Shown: one piece after another, positions 1 to 12,042 of the stretch | Layout of the letters: each line of letters begins with the position of its first letter | Numbering within the stretch: the stretch's first letter is position 1 | NCBI GenBank assembly: GCA_964019155.1 | Contig: OZ025240.1 | Coordinates: forward strand, 86,685,995 to 86,749,994 | From: Osedax fenrisi | Lineage: Eukaryota > Annelida > Polychaeta > Sabellida > Siboglinidae | Reading direction: 5' to 3' | DNA: 64,000 nucleotides | Program-made: the position numbers and the translations under genes | The notes under the pieces: generated by a model | Databases searched by the model: none | Seen by the model: only the letters and a program-made list of their open reading frames with translations | Told to the model about the DNA's origin: nothing

Positions 1-1053
1 ATTGGAGGATATCAATGCTATCTTTTTGTTATAATAGATAGATTTTGAACGAGATATAGTAGATTTGTAATTTTTTCTAGCTAGTAATAGTGCTAATTTA
101 GTTTCAGTAGAAGGATTTTTAAGAAATTTCTTCTCAAATTTTCGAACACTCTTTTTGAAGATGAAAAGTTCGTGGGAGAACCAGGGAGAAAAAGGGCGGT
201 CGGTAATTAATGTAGTTTTTGTAGGTGCATGTATATTGATAATATTTAGGATAGTGGAGTTTAGGAGTACCGGACAGAGGGAAGTTGAAGAAGAGATCTC
301 AGTTTTGATATTGTTTACAAATCTTGGTAGGTCGATAGACTTAAAATCTCTATATGTAATACGTTTTCGTTTAATATTTGTGAATTTTAGATTTATAGAG
401 AATTCAATAATAAAATGATCAGTTAGTAGTTCAATTTTTTGAAAGGAGTTAGGGTTTATAAATCTAATAAGAGGACTGGATAGGGGTGTAAATATCATAT
501 CAAGTGTATTTCCACTAGAATGGGTAGGAAATGATATATGTTGGCACAAGGAAAGAGACTCAGTTAGGAGTTTAAAGTCACCATGGGGATAGATGGGAGA
601 ATTATAGTGGTAGTTTAAGTCACCAAGAACTATTGGTAGATAAGATGAAGATGAAGGAAGTTTATGGATAAAATCATGAAATTCATCAAAGAATAAACTG
701 GTTTCAGGTTTTGGGGGACGATAGATAACGGTAAGATGTAGAGTTAAGTTAGGAACCTTGAGGGTCAGCGAAATACAATCACTATATGAATAGGGGGGGA
801 ATGAAATGGATGGAGATAGGTAAAAATCATTACGTATCATAAATCCTACCCCACCACCACGGCCCGTTTGTCGTGGAGCGAGATAGAGTGTATATCCAAA
901 GTCCAAGATGGAGGCAAATATATCAGAGTCATTATTAGAAATCCAGGTCTCAGTCAATGCGATTATAATAAATTTTTATAATTTAAGGTATGGGAACAGA
1001 AGGGATATATTTGATCTCAAGGAGCGAATATTGATCAAGGCTATATTAGAGGA
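1..1053 (-). pseudogene. LINE ORF2, APE-type endonuclease domain (partial)
   Basis: Reading the minus strand from about 1050 downward gives the usual endonuclease series in order: NIRSLR, ALTETWI, GRGGGVGF, VIYRPPKPE, VLGDLNYH, TLDMI, LTDHFI, and then the linker HAPTKTTLI followed by PWFSHEL. In APE-type nucleases these carry the catalytic Glu, Asp-Asn and Asp-His residues that nick target DNA for reverse transcription. A single in-frame TAA at 978-976 interrupts the frame just before ALTETW. The nuclease is otherwise intact to the window edge. No ATG was found after the ORF1 stop, so ORF2 may start by re-initiation, as in other LINEs, or its start is lost. Confidence 0.85.
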
Positions 1054-1056
1054 TAG

Positions 1057-2058
1057 TCAGGCTTGAGAGGAAGAATTATTTATAAATGATTTCTTATAGT
1101 GATCAAAAGAATCAAACCATTTTGTTAGATCAGATTCAGGGATGAGAAAAGGGGGATATGAAAGAGGATTTTTTTTATCCCTAAGTTCAAATGTTTGGGA
1201 ACGATTATTAAAAAATACTTTATACAAAATGGGCGTGAGTTTTTGTTTTAGGGCATGATATAGTACCTTACCAAGAAGTCTAGTAGAGTCAGGTAAATAA
1301 TGACGAATAAATATATGCTTAAAATTACTATGTGGTGAGATTTTTAGAAGGGAGGAGAAACATATATCACGATCAGAAATATTAGTGAAACGTAATATAG
1401 CAGTACTGGTAAGAAATGAGGCAGAAGTAATATAAGAATGTGGAAGTTTTATATAGTCAATTAATGATACTATGAAATTATAGTTAACTTCATAAGGAAG
1501 AAGGTGTTCAAGTACTAGTATGAGGGAATTATCTATGGAGCGTATGGATGAAGACTTTGAGGAAGTTGAATTAGATAATATAGGGGTTGGTGTGTGATTT
1601 GAGGAAAATTTTAAGTCCATTAGCTTTGGAATGTTTCTAGAAGTATTAGGATTGGGCTGATGCTTGGGCTGGATATTAATAGTCGTAGTAGAAGAATATA
1701 TATCAGATGTTATATTTGGCGTTACCTTGGAACAAGTATTATGTATAGATTTGTCAGTTAAAGTAGAAGGTGAATATGGCATAGTAATGAGTGGAGTAGT
1801 TGTATGATTAGTCAAAGGAAACTTATTTAAGGCTAGGCATGAGGAACATGAGAAGATGAAGTTAGGTGAATTAAATATAGCAATAGCATAAGCGGGAGGG
1901 GGGTTTTTAGAATGAAACCAGGATTTAGAAATAATAGCTGCGGGGTATAAACAATTATAATGTAAAATAGATGGACATGTTTTACATTTGAGATAATATT
2001 CGCATGCGGGAAGGTTACAATTAGTAGGCTCCTGGTATGCTTGGTGGCAGCCGGGCAA
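1057..2058 (-). CDS. LINE ORF1 protein with Cys-rich zinc finger
   Basis: Open frame of about 333 codons ending two bases before ORF2 begins. The N-terminal part is a PHD-like cysteine cluster (CNLPACEYYLKCKTC, then LHYNCLYP, then FSCSSC). A Ser/Thr/Asn-rich linker follows. The C-terminal 150 residues contain TAILRFTNISDRD and HIFIRHYLPDSTR, resembling the nucleic-acid-binding domains of LINE ORF1 proteins. The codon at 2058 is TTG, not ATG. The frame is open upstream to a TAG at 2151-2149 with no ATG, so the start was lost by mutation or is non-AUG. The role is expected to be RNA binding and chaperoning of the element RNP. Confidence 0.7.
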   Translation of the reverse strand: MPGCHQAYQEPTNCNLPACEYYLKCKTCPSILHYNCLYPAAIISKSWFHSKNPPPAYAIAIFNSPNFIFSCSSCLALNKFPLTNHTTTPLITMPYSPSTLTDKSIHNTCSKVTPNITSDIYSSTTTINIQPKHQPNPNTSRNIPKLMDLKFSSNHTPTPILSNSTSSKSSSIRSIDNSLILVLEHLLPYEVNYNFIVSLIDYIKLPHSYITSASFLTSTAILRFTNISDRDICFSSLLKISPHSNFKHIFIRHYLPDSTRLLGKVLYHALKQKLTPILYKVFFNNRSQTFELRDKKNPLSYPPFLIPESDLTKWFDSFDHYKKSFINNSSSQA

Positions 2059-2224
2059 TGATGGTCCGATTGTCTGAGATTTAAGGCAGTGTATCGTCCG
2101 AGGTAGAATTGATGGATCTGTATGTAAGTAAATACAGCAGTAGACTATCTAGGTGTAAGTTGGTAGCTAACCTCAAATGAAGGTTGGTAGATCCGACTAC
2201 CAAAAGCAAATTCCCAAGGGAGAT

Positions 2225-2690
2225 CCAAGGGAGAATATCAGTTATAATATTATTATAAACTACTAGTTAATTAATTTTATAAATAGTAAATAACGTAGCT
2301 AAGTATAAATATACATAAACAGTATGTAATATATATTTGAATTTAATTAATTTATCGAATTTATAATTCTATTATCTTTAATATTATTATTTATTTTTTA
2401 GGATTTTTATTTTCTTATAATAAAATGTAAACAAATACTAAATATAATTATATCTAAATAAGATATGATTATAATTTAAAGACAACTATTATGTATTTCA
2501 AATAAGTTGGATATTAATATTTAATATATATTAATATAATAGATAATATAAAAAATAAATGAATACGTACTTATCTTTATAATAATAATACAATTAAAAG
2601 ATATTTAAAAGCTAAGCAGTTATTAACACAACTATAAATTGGTTGCTATGTAAACAAATTTGATGGATATATATATATATATATATATTA
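2225..2690. other. AT-rich spacer
   Basis: Nothing coding seen in any frame. The sequence is dominated by TAATA and ATTA words and ends in a (TA)n-(TTA)n microsatellite at about 2668-2702. Confidence 0.6.
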
Positions 2691-2775
2691 TTATTATTAT
2701 TATAATCAGATTTAGGTACAAGTACCTGGGTAATTGTAGAAGCATTGCTGCTTGTCGAGAAAATTACCCTTATAT
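2690..2775 (-). mobile_element. Possible LINE 3'-terminal hairpin with (ATA)n tail
   Basis: On the minus strand a stem GGGTAATT/AATTACCC encloses about 25 bases. A short palindrome GGTACTTGTACC follows, then GATTATAATAATAATAA. A hairpin followed by a simple-repeat tail is typical of short LINE 3' ends. No coding sequence remains, so this is tentative. Confidence 0.3.
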
Positions 2776-2824
2776 ATATAATCATGATATTATATATTTA
2801 ATTTGATGGATTAATAATTTCGGT

Positions 2825-3180
2825 ATTATATTCTTCGGAATTTGTAAACCTTCGAAATAATTTCAATTATCTTGCCTTCTCCTCCATTGTTCCTAGTATA
2901 TGTAATATTCTACCATACGATTTACGCAAGATCCAATCTTCATATTGTTTTAATATTAGATTAAAGAATCACTTCAACTCTATATAATACCTTATATGAA
3001 TTATTTATATATTATTAACTACAAATCTTAAAATCAACTCGTTTATTTTTATTTGTTTTTCGTTATATTATGTTATATACACGTTATGTTATGATAGATT
3101 ATGCTATAGGCCAGTGAGGGCTTTCGCTATATTCTGTGTTTTAAATAAACCAATTCATTCATTCATTCATTCATTTATTC
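2825..3180 (+). mobile_element. 5'-truncated CR1-like LINE 3' end
   Basis: A plus-strand frame ends with FSSIVPSICNILPYDLRKIQ and a stop near 2985. It matches the C-terminus of the LINE at 28.7-30.1 kb (FSSAVPRTWNVLPYDLRK). The 3' UTR also matches: GTGAGGGCTTTCGCTATATT with TTTAAATAAACCAATTC here, versus GAGAGGGCATCCGCTATATT with TTTAAATAAACAATTC there. The copy ends in a (CATT)n tail at 3155-3180. Both are therefore the same family. Confidence 0.75.
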
Positions 3181-3215
3181 ATAATACCTGGGCTTATGTG
3201 TATTCTACGTACCAC

Positions 3216-3644
3216 AACAGTGATTCACTAGGTATATGTCACTAGGTATCAGTCACTAGGTATGAGTCACTAGGTACGATTCATTAGTTATGAGTCACTA
3301 GGTATGAGTCACTAGTTATGTGTCACTAGGTATGATTCACTAGGTATGAGTAACTAGTTTTGAGTCACTAGGTATGAGTCACTAGGTATGGGTCACAAGG
3401 TATGAGTCACTAGGTATGAATCACTAGGTATGAGTCACTAGTTATGAGTCACTAGGTATGATTCACTAGGTATGAGTAACTAGTTTTGAGTCACTAGGTA
3501 TGAGTCACTAGGTATGGGTCACAAGGTATGAGTCACTAGGTATGAATCACTAGGTATGAGTCACTAGTTATGAGTCACTAGGTATGATTCACTAGGTATG
3601 AGTCACTAGTTAAGAGTCACTAGTTATGAGTCACTAGGTATGAG
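3216..3644. repeat. 14-bp minisatellite with 126-bp higher-order unit
   Basis: About 30 copies of a 14-bp unit built on TCACTAGGTATGAG. Marked variants (ATTCAC, TAACTAGTTTTGAG, GGGTCACAAGG, GAATCAC) recur in the same order at 3334, 3460 and 3586, a spacing of 126 bp or nine units. The array grew by amplifying nine-unit blocks. Its right edge touches the left terminus of hAT element 1. Confidence 0.9.
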
Positions 3645-6600
3645 CAGGGCCGTATTAAGAAAAAATCTACTACCGGGCACCATATTTAAGTGGGCCCCTA
3701 GATGGACAATATAGTTTTTTATATAAATTATATATGTGAGAAACCTATGTAATATATCTAATAATGAATTGATAAGTGTTTATGAGGAGTGGATACCTAT
3801 AAATAATCACTGTGAAATATATAGGGGATAATATTATACATAAATTATTCAATTTAGAGATAATGATAATAAATTATAATAATATATAAAATAATTAATA
3901 CATTGAGCGTTTATATATTGTTTCTTTATTTATATTTTTTTCGAGTTTTCATATTTACAAAAATATTTGTAATTTCTGTTGTATTTAATGATTTTAATAT
4001 ATTGTTTTCAATAGATAATAATGCCAAGTTAGATAATTTATCTTGAGCAAAAGAATTTCTTAAATATGTTTTTATCAGTTTAAGTTTTGAAAAACTTCTT
4101 TCTCCAGTAGCATTTGAAATCATCAATGTTAGATATATTCTAATGATAATGCACATATTGGGAAATAATTCTGTAATTTCCTTTGAAATTAATTCCTTAT
4201 AAATGTCCAATATATTTGATTCAGATTTCGTCTTTGGAGCTTTACAAATTCAACAAATTGAATAAATTTATTACTGAAGTTTACATCGATATCATATTGG
4301 TAACATTATGATAATCTAGATGATATCTCAGATATTTGTTCATTGGATAGATTATCAAGTTCACATAAAAATCCAAATAAGTGATTGGCTCAGCATACGT
4401 ATAAATTCTTTGATCTAAACAGTCTAAATCATTAAATGTATATTATTTTAATAATATTATTTACAATCATATTTAATACTTACGTAGAAGTTTATCAATA
4501 ATAGGTAAGCAATTATTAATTTCAAAATGTTTTGATGGAGTCTGTATATATTCATCTGGTTGGTCCGTTTCTTCAAAATGTAATTTCCGTTTCCTATGTA
4601 ATATATATTATTAATTAGAATAGGACAAATTATATTGTTTAATATACCTTGTTCTTTTGGATGAATATGTTAATATCTTACATAATTGTTTTGCCTTTTT
4701 CTCAAGATTATTAAACTCATCTCTTAACTTATAAATATAGCTTTGCAGACTCTTTAATAATATAAATGTAGTATTGAGATCAAGACTTGTACTTGAAGTT
4801 CTTTAGAAGTACGATTTATACGTTATAATATAGTATTCCAAAACACAGTAAATAAAGACGTTTCAAAATTATTAAATTTATTAAACAACCATTTTGCTTC
4901 ATTTAAAGAAATAGCATTTAGATAGCAGTCTTTATTTTCAATAAATTGCTTAATTAACTCTTTGAAAATTAAATATCCATCCAGTAAGGCATCGGTTGCA
5001 TCAGCATGCGAAGACCATCTTGTTGTGCACAGTCTTTTTGGTACTTTTAAATGCTTTTCACTTAGTTGTTTTTTCATAATATTCCATCTTCTTGGTGGTG
5101 TGAAGAATATATATATAATCTTTGCATGAAATCAAAATAATCAATTATTGAAGATGTCTCATATGCATAAATCCCAACTAAATTAAGTGAATGTGCGGTG
5201 CAAGGAATCCATAAAGCTGTTGGTTTAACTGAAATGATTCTTGATTGCATACCTACAATAAATAATGTATATTATAATATATATAATAACATACTATTGA
5301 TAGCTATATTATATTAATTAATAATTTTATAATAATCTTTATATATTACCTTTATATCGGCCAGACATATTTGACGCATTATCGTAACTCTGTCCTCTAC
5401 AATTTGCAATATCTATGTCATGTTCGTCCAGAAAAGATAATAACATATTTGCTAAATATTCTCCATTGTGAGATGTTATATGTATAAATGTTAAAAATCA
5501 TTCAACAATATCATCTTTATTTATATATCGTATTATTATTGTTAGTTGATCAACATGGCTTAAGTCGGGTGTTGAATCTACTGATATACTATAGTATTTA
5601 GCCTTTTTACATTCATTGATTATGGTTAATCTTACATTATCACCTAATAGTGAAATAACCTCATCACATATTGTTGAAGATAGATAATTAACATTTCCTT
5701 TTCCACGGTTTCCATATTTTAATAAATGATCTGCTAACAAGTTATCACATTTAGCTAGTAATTCAATAGTTCCAAGATAATTTCCATTTCTTGTTGAACC
5801 CAAATCCTGATTATCACCTCTTAAAGGCAGTCCACGTGAAATAAGGTATTTAATGACATTTATAACTCTCTCTATAACTTTAAACCAATATAACTTCTCA
5901 TTCTCCAATTGATTATCCTGGGATGCTTTAATTTTGATAACTGAATTAGTTACTCTATTAATCATTAGCATGTATGCGTTTCGATGCCTACTACTATTTT
6001 CATGTGAAACAGCATCCTCGTGAATATGTTTCCATTTACTATAACCAGTTATAAATTTAAATGTTTGACTAGGTGAATGGAATAACTTACATACACAGTA
6101 AAACAGTTTACCAGTATAAGGTGAATAGCATAACCATGTATGAATTTGTATTTCATCATTCTTATTTTTTGTATTGAATACACTTTTATTAAGTTACGTT
6201 CTTTATCCATATTATTCGATTCACCATAAGCTATAATTGATCTTGAAAAGTCATCATCATGATATCTGCACATACTGCTGCCTTTCTCACACCAAAAAGT
6301 TCTAAAACTTTCTGTTATATATGCAGGCCACAATCCTATATCTTTCGCAAATATATTATTAATTTGACTATATGTTCTTTCTAAAATAACTTCATTTTTA
6401 ACTTGAACGACATCTTCATCAATAATATTTACGATAGAACTATTTGAAATATCTAAATTGTCAGTAGTTTCATCGGAAATATTATCATTTTTGATTATCC
6501 ATCCACTTAAAGTTGTATTTTTCTGTGTGAAATAAATTGAATCTTACAATTATAATTAGTAAGATTTACAAGATTAGTAAATTATATCACTATATATTAA

Positions 6601-7355
6601 TCTTGGAATATAATGATTACATAGTATATAATGCGCCGATATCGTATATAATACCAAGTTATATTAAATAGGGGGACGTTAATAAAGGACGTGTTTGATT
6701 GACATATTTATGTTATTGATTGATTGATTGACCTAATATATATATATAAACTCAAATATGCATTTTGATTTATCAGTATACTGACATATCATATATATAT
6801 ATATATATATATACATATCCGATTACGCCGATCGACGCCCAATTAAGCTGGAAAAGTTGAGTTTAGAGGCCCCGCTAGCGGGTCCTATGCGTGAACGTGT
6901 AATTTAATATATGATAATGACATGGTATGCACACATAACTTCTTTTATAGTTTATTACCCATATATAGAACATCATTAATTTATAAAATCAATATATTAT
7001 CAATTAATACTATAAAAAAACGAGTTATATAAAAATACACTTTATATATATTTTCGCCAATCGAGGCCCCATTCACATTAATGTCATTTATGCAATAAAT
7101 ATGCATATTTTAATATTTTTTTAAAATTATATATAATTTATTATTTGTTATAAATCCGAATAATGTGTAATACATTTAATAACATTATTATTTAGAAATA
7201 TACACTTTTAATTTAATATAAATATCATAAATATATTATGTATTAATAAATATAAGTTATTGTTAATATTCAGTAAATATTAACAGTAACTTATGAACTC
7301 TATTTAACCTATAGTTTCTATCTACAAATTAATTTAAAATAGAGTAACATTTTAT
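3645..7355 (-). mobile_element. hAT transposon 1, right end missing
   Basis: The left end begins CAGGGCCGTATTAAGA, a hAT-type terminal sequence, immediately after the 14-bp array. The body carries a decayed hAT transposase on the minus strand (3926-6522). An AT-rich 5' region extends to about 7355, where the CR1-like LINE 3' tail starts. No matching right terminal repeat was found before or after the LINE, so the end was deleted or displaced. Confidence 0.75.
3926..6522 (-). pseudogene. hAT transposase with TTF zinc finger, decayed
   Basis: Exons read from high to low coordinates. An acceptor TTTCACACAG precedes 6522. A TTF-type finger lies at about 6140-6000 (WLCYSPYTGKLFYCVCKLF, then SKWKHIHEDAVSHENSSRH). 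The RNase-H-like core follows (DNVRLTIINECKKAKYYSIS, then CRGQSYDNASNMSG). A 97-bp GT-AG intron spans 5349-5253, followed by WIPCTAHSLNLVG and CTTRWSSHADA. The C-terminal dimerisation region is at 4210-3926 (NATGERSFSKLKLIKTYLRN). Defects are a frameshift at an A6 run near 6168, a TGA at 5500-5498 and a frameshift at a TA run near 5105. The transposase would cut and paste the element; this copy cannot encode it. Confidence 0.85.
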
Positions 7356-7953
7356 ATTACTTACTTACTTTTTACTTTTTTTGGTTTATGGACTGCATCA
7401 GTGCGTTAGCAATCGGCCGTCCGTGTGAGGGAATTATTGAGTGGGAGGGAAGGCAAGGGAGAAATAATAAGTCTTAAGGTGGCGTTTAAAGGAGGGAGTT
7501 GATGTGTTTGTTCGTAGGTGATTGGGCAGGGAGTTCCAGTGGTAAGGGGCAGAGAGGGCAAAGGATCGTATATTAGAAGAGTGGAGTTTGTGTAGATGGG
7601 GAGTGGTAAGGTAACGGGTCTGGAGTGGAGTGATGGGTGTGTGTAGATGTAGGAGGGAGGCAAGGTAGTCAGGGGAGTTGTGGTGAATAGCTTTGTGGAT
7701 AGTCAGGGAAAGTTTGTACTGTATGCGGTAGGGGACTGGCAGCCAGTGTAGTTGTTTTAGGAGAGTTGTAATGGAGTCATAAGAACGACGGGGAAGTAAG
7801 TGGACGCAGCGAACTACAGCGTTTTGGAGTCGTTGTAGTTTGATGAGTTTATATTCAGGGAGGTTAAAGAGTAGGGAGTTGCAATAGTCGAATAAGGGGA
7901 TGATGTAGGAGGAGGCAATGGTAATAGCGATGGGGAGGGGAATGGAGCGTCGG
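6394..7953. repeat. Tandem duplication, copy 1 (1560 bp)
   Basis: Copy 1 of a direct duplication that joins the 5' part of hAT 1 to the 3' end of the CR1-like LINE. It is nearly identical to 7954-9528. Differences seen are a shorter (TA)n at about 6791, a shorter A run near 7030 and a few substitutions. The boundaries share the trinucleotide ATT at 6394, 7954 and 9529, a 3-bp microhomology. Confidence 0.95.
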
Positions 7954-7979
7954 ATTTTTAACTTGAACGACATCTTCAT
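7434..7979 (-). pseudogene. Chimeric hAT-LINE reading frame at duplication junction
   Basis: At the duplication joint the LINE ORF2 C-terminus (RRSIPLPIA onward, about 170 codons) is fused in frame to hAT sequence that supplies an ATG at 7979 and the residues MKMSFKLK. The LINE part is identical in frame to 9009-9540. There is no sign that it is expressed. It is a by-product of the duplication. Confidence 0.8.
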
Positions 7980-8347
7980 CAATAATATTTACGATAGAAC
8001 TATTTGAAATATCTAAATTGTCAGTAGTTTCATCGGAAATATTATCATTTTTGATTATCCATCCACTTAAAGTTGTATTTTTCTGTGTGAAATAAATTGA
8101 ATCTTACAATTATAATTAGTAAGATTTACAAGATTAGTAAATTATATCACTATATATTAATCTTGGAATATAATGATTACATAGTATATAATGCGCCGAT
8201 ATCGTATATAATACCAAGTTATATTAAATAGGGGGACGTTAATAAAGGACGATTTTGATTGACATATTTATGTTATTGATTGATTGATTGACCTAATATA
8301 TATATATAAACTCAAATATGCATTTTGATTTATCAGTATACTGACAT

Positions 8348-8390
<43 letters not shown>

Positions 8391-9528
8391 CCGATTACGC
8401 CGATCGACGCCCAATTAAGCTGGAAAAGTTGAGTTTAGAGGCCCCGCTAGCGGGTCCTATGCGTGAACGTGTAATTTAATATATGATAATGACATGGTAT
8501 GCACACATAACTTCTTTTATAGTTTATTACCCATATATAGAACATCATTAATTTATAAAATCAATATATTATCAATTAATACCAGAAAAAAACGAGTTAT
8601 ATAAAAAAAATACACTTTATATATATTTTCGCCAATCGAGGCCCCATTCACATTAATGTCATTTATGCAATAAATATGCATATTTTAATATTTTTTTAAA
8701 ATTATATATAATTTATTATTTGTTATAAATCCGAATAATGTGTAATACATTTAATAACATTATTATTTAGAAATATACACTTTTAATTTAATATAAATAT
8801 CATAAATATATTATGTATTAATAAATATAAGTTATTGTTAATATTCAGTAAATATTAACAGTAACTTATGAACTCTATTTAACCTATAGTTTCTATCTAC
8901 AAATTAATTTAAAATAGAGTAACATTTTATATTACTTACTTACTTTTTACTTTTTTTGGTTTATGGACTGCATCAGTGCGTTAGCAATCGGCCGTCCGTG
9001 TGAGGGAATTATTGAGTGGGAGGGAAGGCAAGGGAGAAATAATAAGTCTTAAGGTGGCGTTTAAAGGAGGGAGTTGATGTGTTTGTTCGTAGGTGATTGG
9101 GCAGGGAGTTCCAGTGGTAAGGGGCAGAGAGGGCAAAGGATCGTATATTAGAAGAGTGGAGTTTGTGTAGATGGGGAGTGGTAAGGTAACGGGTCTGGAG
9201 TGGAGTGATGGGTGTGTGTAGATGTAGGAGGGAGGCAAGGTAGTCAGGGGAGTTGTGGTGAATAGCTTTGTGGATAGTCAGGGAAAGTTTGTACTGTATG
9301 CGGTAGGGGACTGGCAGCCAGTGTAGTTGTTTTAGGAGAGTTGTAATGGAGTCATAAGAACGACGGGGAAGTAAGTGGACGCAGCGAACTACAGCGTTTT
9401 GGAGTCGTTGTAGTTTGATGAGTTTATATTCAGGGAGGTTAAAGAGTAGGGAGTTGCAATAGTCGAATAAGGGGATGATGTAGGAGGAGGCAATGGTAAT
9501 AGCGATGGGGAGGGGAATGGAGCGTCGG
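7954..9528. repeat. Tandem duplication, copy 2 (1575 bp)
   Basis: Second copy of the segment at 6394-7953, carrying hAT 5' sequence and the LINE 3' end. It is continuous with the rest of the LINE at 9529. The (TA)n tract at about 8352-8386 is longer than in copy 1, and there are two extra As near 8605. The near identity means the duplication is much younger than either transposon insertion. Confidence 0.95.
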
Positions 9529-12042
9529 ATTAAGCGGAGGCAGTGTAGGTGGTAGTGGATGGATTTGTACATATGTATAAGATGATAATCAAGGGAAAGG
9601 GTGGTATCAATATGGAAGCCAAGGTTTCGGACGTGTTGAGAGTAAGGGAGTGGGGTGCTGTCGAGTGATATGGGGGGTGGTTCAGGGAGAGTGGAGGAGC
9701 GTAGGGGTAAGTTGAGAAAAATTCCGTTTTAGTGGGGTTAAGTTTTAGAGAGTTGGAGGTAAGCCAGTGGTGTATGGACTTTATACAAGAGGAGAGTCGG
9801 TCAAGGGCATACGTAGGGGAGTATGTGCAGTTAAGATATAGTTGAAGGTCGTCGGCGTAAGTATGGAAGGAGATGTCGGGGTAGTCAGTGAAGATGTCAA
9901 ACATGGGGAGGAGGTAAATATTGAAGAGGAGTGGGCCGAGGACAGAGCCCTGGGGGACACCGTGGGTTATGGAGCGGGAGGGGGAAGAATGTGTATTAAT
10001 CATGACTGAAAAAGAGCGGTTGGTAATGTAGGAGGTGAACCAGTTAAGGGCAATGCAGGTGATGCCGATAGCGGAGAGTCTGTGTATTAGGACATTGTGG
10101 TCAAGGGTGTCGAAAGCGGAGGACATGTCGAGAAGGACGAGTATAGTGCCACGGTTGTTGTTAAGGCCAGAGAGTAGGTCGGAGGTAATGAGGGTTAGGG
10201 CGGATTCAGTAGATTTGTGGGGGAGGTAGGCGCTTTGGAAGATGTTGGGGATTTTATTGGTTGTAAGGTATGTAATAAGTTGGGAGGAGATAACACGTTT
10301 AAGGATCTTAGAGTGGATTGAGAGGTTAGAGATGGGTCGGTAGTTTGAGGGGGGCAGAGAATCAAGGTGGGGCTTTTTAAGGATAAGGGTAATGACTGCT
10401 TTTTTGAAATAGGGAGGGACGGAGCCGGAAGAAAGTGAACCGCAAATGATTTGATGAAGGGGAGTTGCAACAGTATTAGTTATCTGCTTTAGTATTGGGA
10501 GGGGAAGAGGGTCAAGGGATGAGGTTGAGGAGGTAGATTTGAGAAGGGAGATGATTTGATCAAGTGGAGGAGATTCAAATTTTTCAAGGGAGAAGGGAAA
10601 GGTGATGGGAGTGGTGGGAATGACAGGGGTGGGAAGGGTGGAAAGGGTGATGGAAAGTTTATCGTTGAAATATTTGTCAAAGAGGAGTGTTAATTGTTCG
10701 GGGGTGGTAGTGGGGAGAGGAGCTTTTTGTGAGCGAACAAGTAGTTGGTCAGAGAGTCGGTGTATGGATTTACTATCATTGGAAAGTTTGTTGAATTTTA
10801 GGGTGATGTGAGTGGCTTTGACGGTAGTGATGGCTTTACGGTGGATGTTTTTCAGGTTGTTGTAGGAAGTAAGTGAAGTAGGGGAGGGATGTTTTAGGTA
10901 GTGTTTTTCAGCTGTGCGCAGAATGCGCTTTTGTTTTAGTAAGGATGAATTATACCAGGAGGAGTCGGGACGAGTGATGGTGGTTCTAGTGACGAGAGGG
11001 GCATATTTGTCAAGGGTTTTTGAAAGGGATTGATGAAGTTCAGCGGACGTAGTGGTAGGTAGGGAGGAGATATCAGCAATAAAATCAGGAATGGGGAGGT
11101 TGTGTATTTTTCGTGAGGTTCTGGTGGTTAGGGGTCGAGTTGGTTTGGGGTGGCTAAGGTTGAGGAGTATTATGAAGTGGTCGGAGAAGGGTGATCCGAT
11201 AGTAAGGTTGGTAATGATTTTGTTAGTTTTGGGGGAGATTATGAGGTCAAGGATATTGCCTTGAACATGGGTGGGGGAGGTGACGTGTTGGATAAGGTTG
11301 AAAGAGGTAAGTAGATTATTGAGGGACCGGATCGAGGGTGGGTTAGAGAAGTTAAAATCACCTAATATAATGTGTTAGGGGATATTGTGTGTAGGAAGAG
11401 GCGGAATTCATCTAGGAATGGGTAGATAGAGGGAGAGGGAGGACGTTAGAAAAGGGTAGTGTTGAAGGTCCGGGAGAAGGGTGAACTGATGGCGCAGCTA
11501 AGGGCTTCAGAGTGGGAGAACGAGTGATAGGAAATATTAGAGATAGTTAGAGAAGATTTGTAAAGTATTCCGGTGCCGCCACCAGGATGGGGAGAGTCGC
11601 GAGGGTTGTGAATGAAGCAGTAGGGGGGAGTGTTCAGAGCAGCAATGTGAGGAGAATCAAGAGGAGATAGCCAGGTTTCTGTGATGAAGAGGATGTCGAG
11701 GTCATGGTTGATCATGAGGGAAATTACAGAAGGAATTGTATTACGAAGAGAGCGTGCGTTGATAAGAGCAGCATTGAGGTGGGGTGGAGGGTGGTTAATT
11801 GTGGGGAGGGGTGGGGGGATAGTATGAGTAATGGGAAGTGAAGTAAATGAGAGGGGTGTGTTGGGTGAGGGTGAAATAAGGGGAGAGGTATTAATAGGGG
11901 GGTTTAAGATATCACGATATCGGGTGGGACACATGCAATTAAGGCGATGTGAAAATTTTTGGTGCCACGGACCACGTAATTGAAGTTGGGGATAAGGTGT
12001 GAGGAGTTCAGGTGATTGATGGTGGATATTCAGGCTTTTCAA
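9009..12042 (-). pseudogene. LINE ORF2: endonuclease and reverse transcriptase
   Basis: Domains in order: endonuclease (LINARSLRNTIP, LFITETWLSP, GGGTGILYK, IILGDFNF, NILDLI, FSDHFII), linker (KYAPLVTRTTI), then reverse transcriptase with SNYRPISNLSIHSKILKRV, QSAYLPHKSTE, MSSAFDTLDHN, HGVPQGSVLGPLLFNIYL and catalytic YADD in HTYADDLQLYL. The CR1-type C-terminus follows (LQRLQNAVVRCVHLLPRRS, LHWLPVPYRIQYKL, WNSLPNHLR). Defects seen are an in-frame TAA just before IILGDFNF (about 11378) and a one-base frameshift at an A/T run near 9717. It is otherwise open over long stretches, so it is a recently dead copy. The protein would nick DNA and copy the element RNA in place. Confidence 0.9.

Larger units (their letters stand above)
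1..2150 (-). mobile_element. CR1-like non-LTR retrotransposon, cut by window edge
   Basis: Minus-strand LINE with ORF1 (zinc finger plus C-terminal domain) followed directly by the endonuclease part of ORF2. It continues past position 1, so the reverse transcriptase is outside the window. The order ORF1, APE endonuclease and the signatures ALTETW, LGDLNYH and HAPTKTT match CR1/L2-group elements. The 5' boundary is uncertain: similarity to coding sequence stops near 2150, and 2150-2225 may be 5' UTR. Only one stop codon was seen in about 1 kb of ORF2, so the copy is fairly young. Confidence 0.85.
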
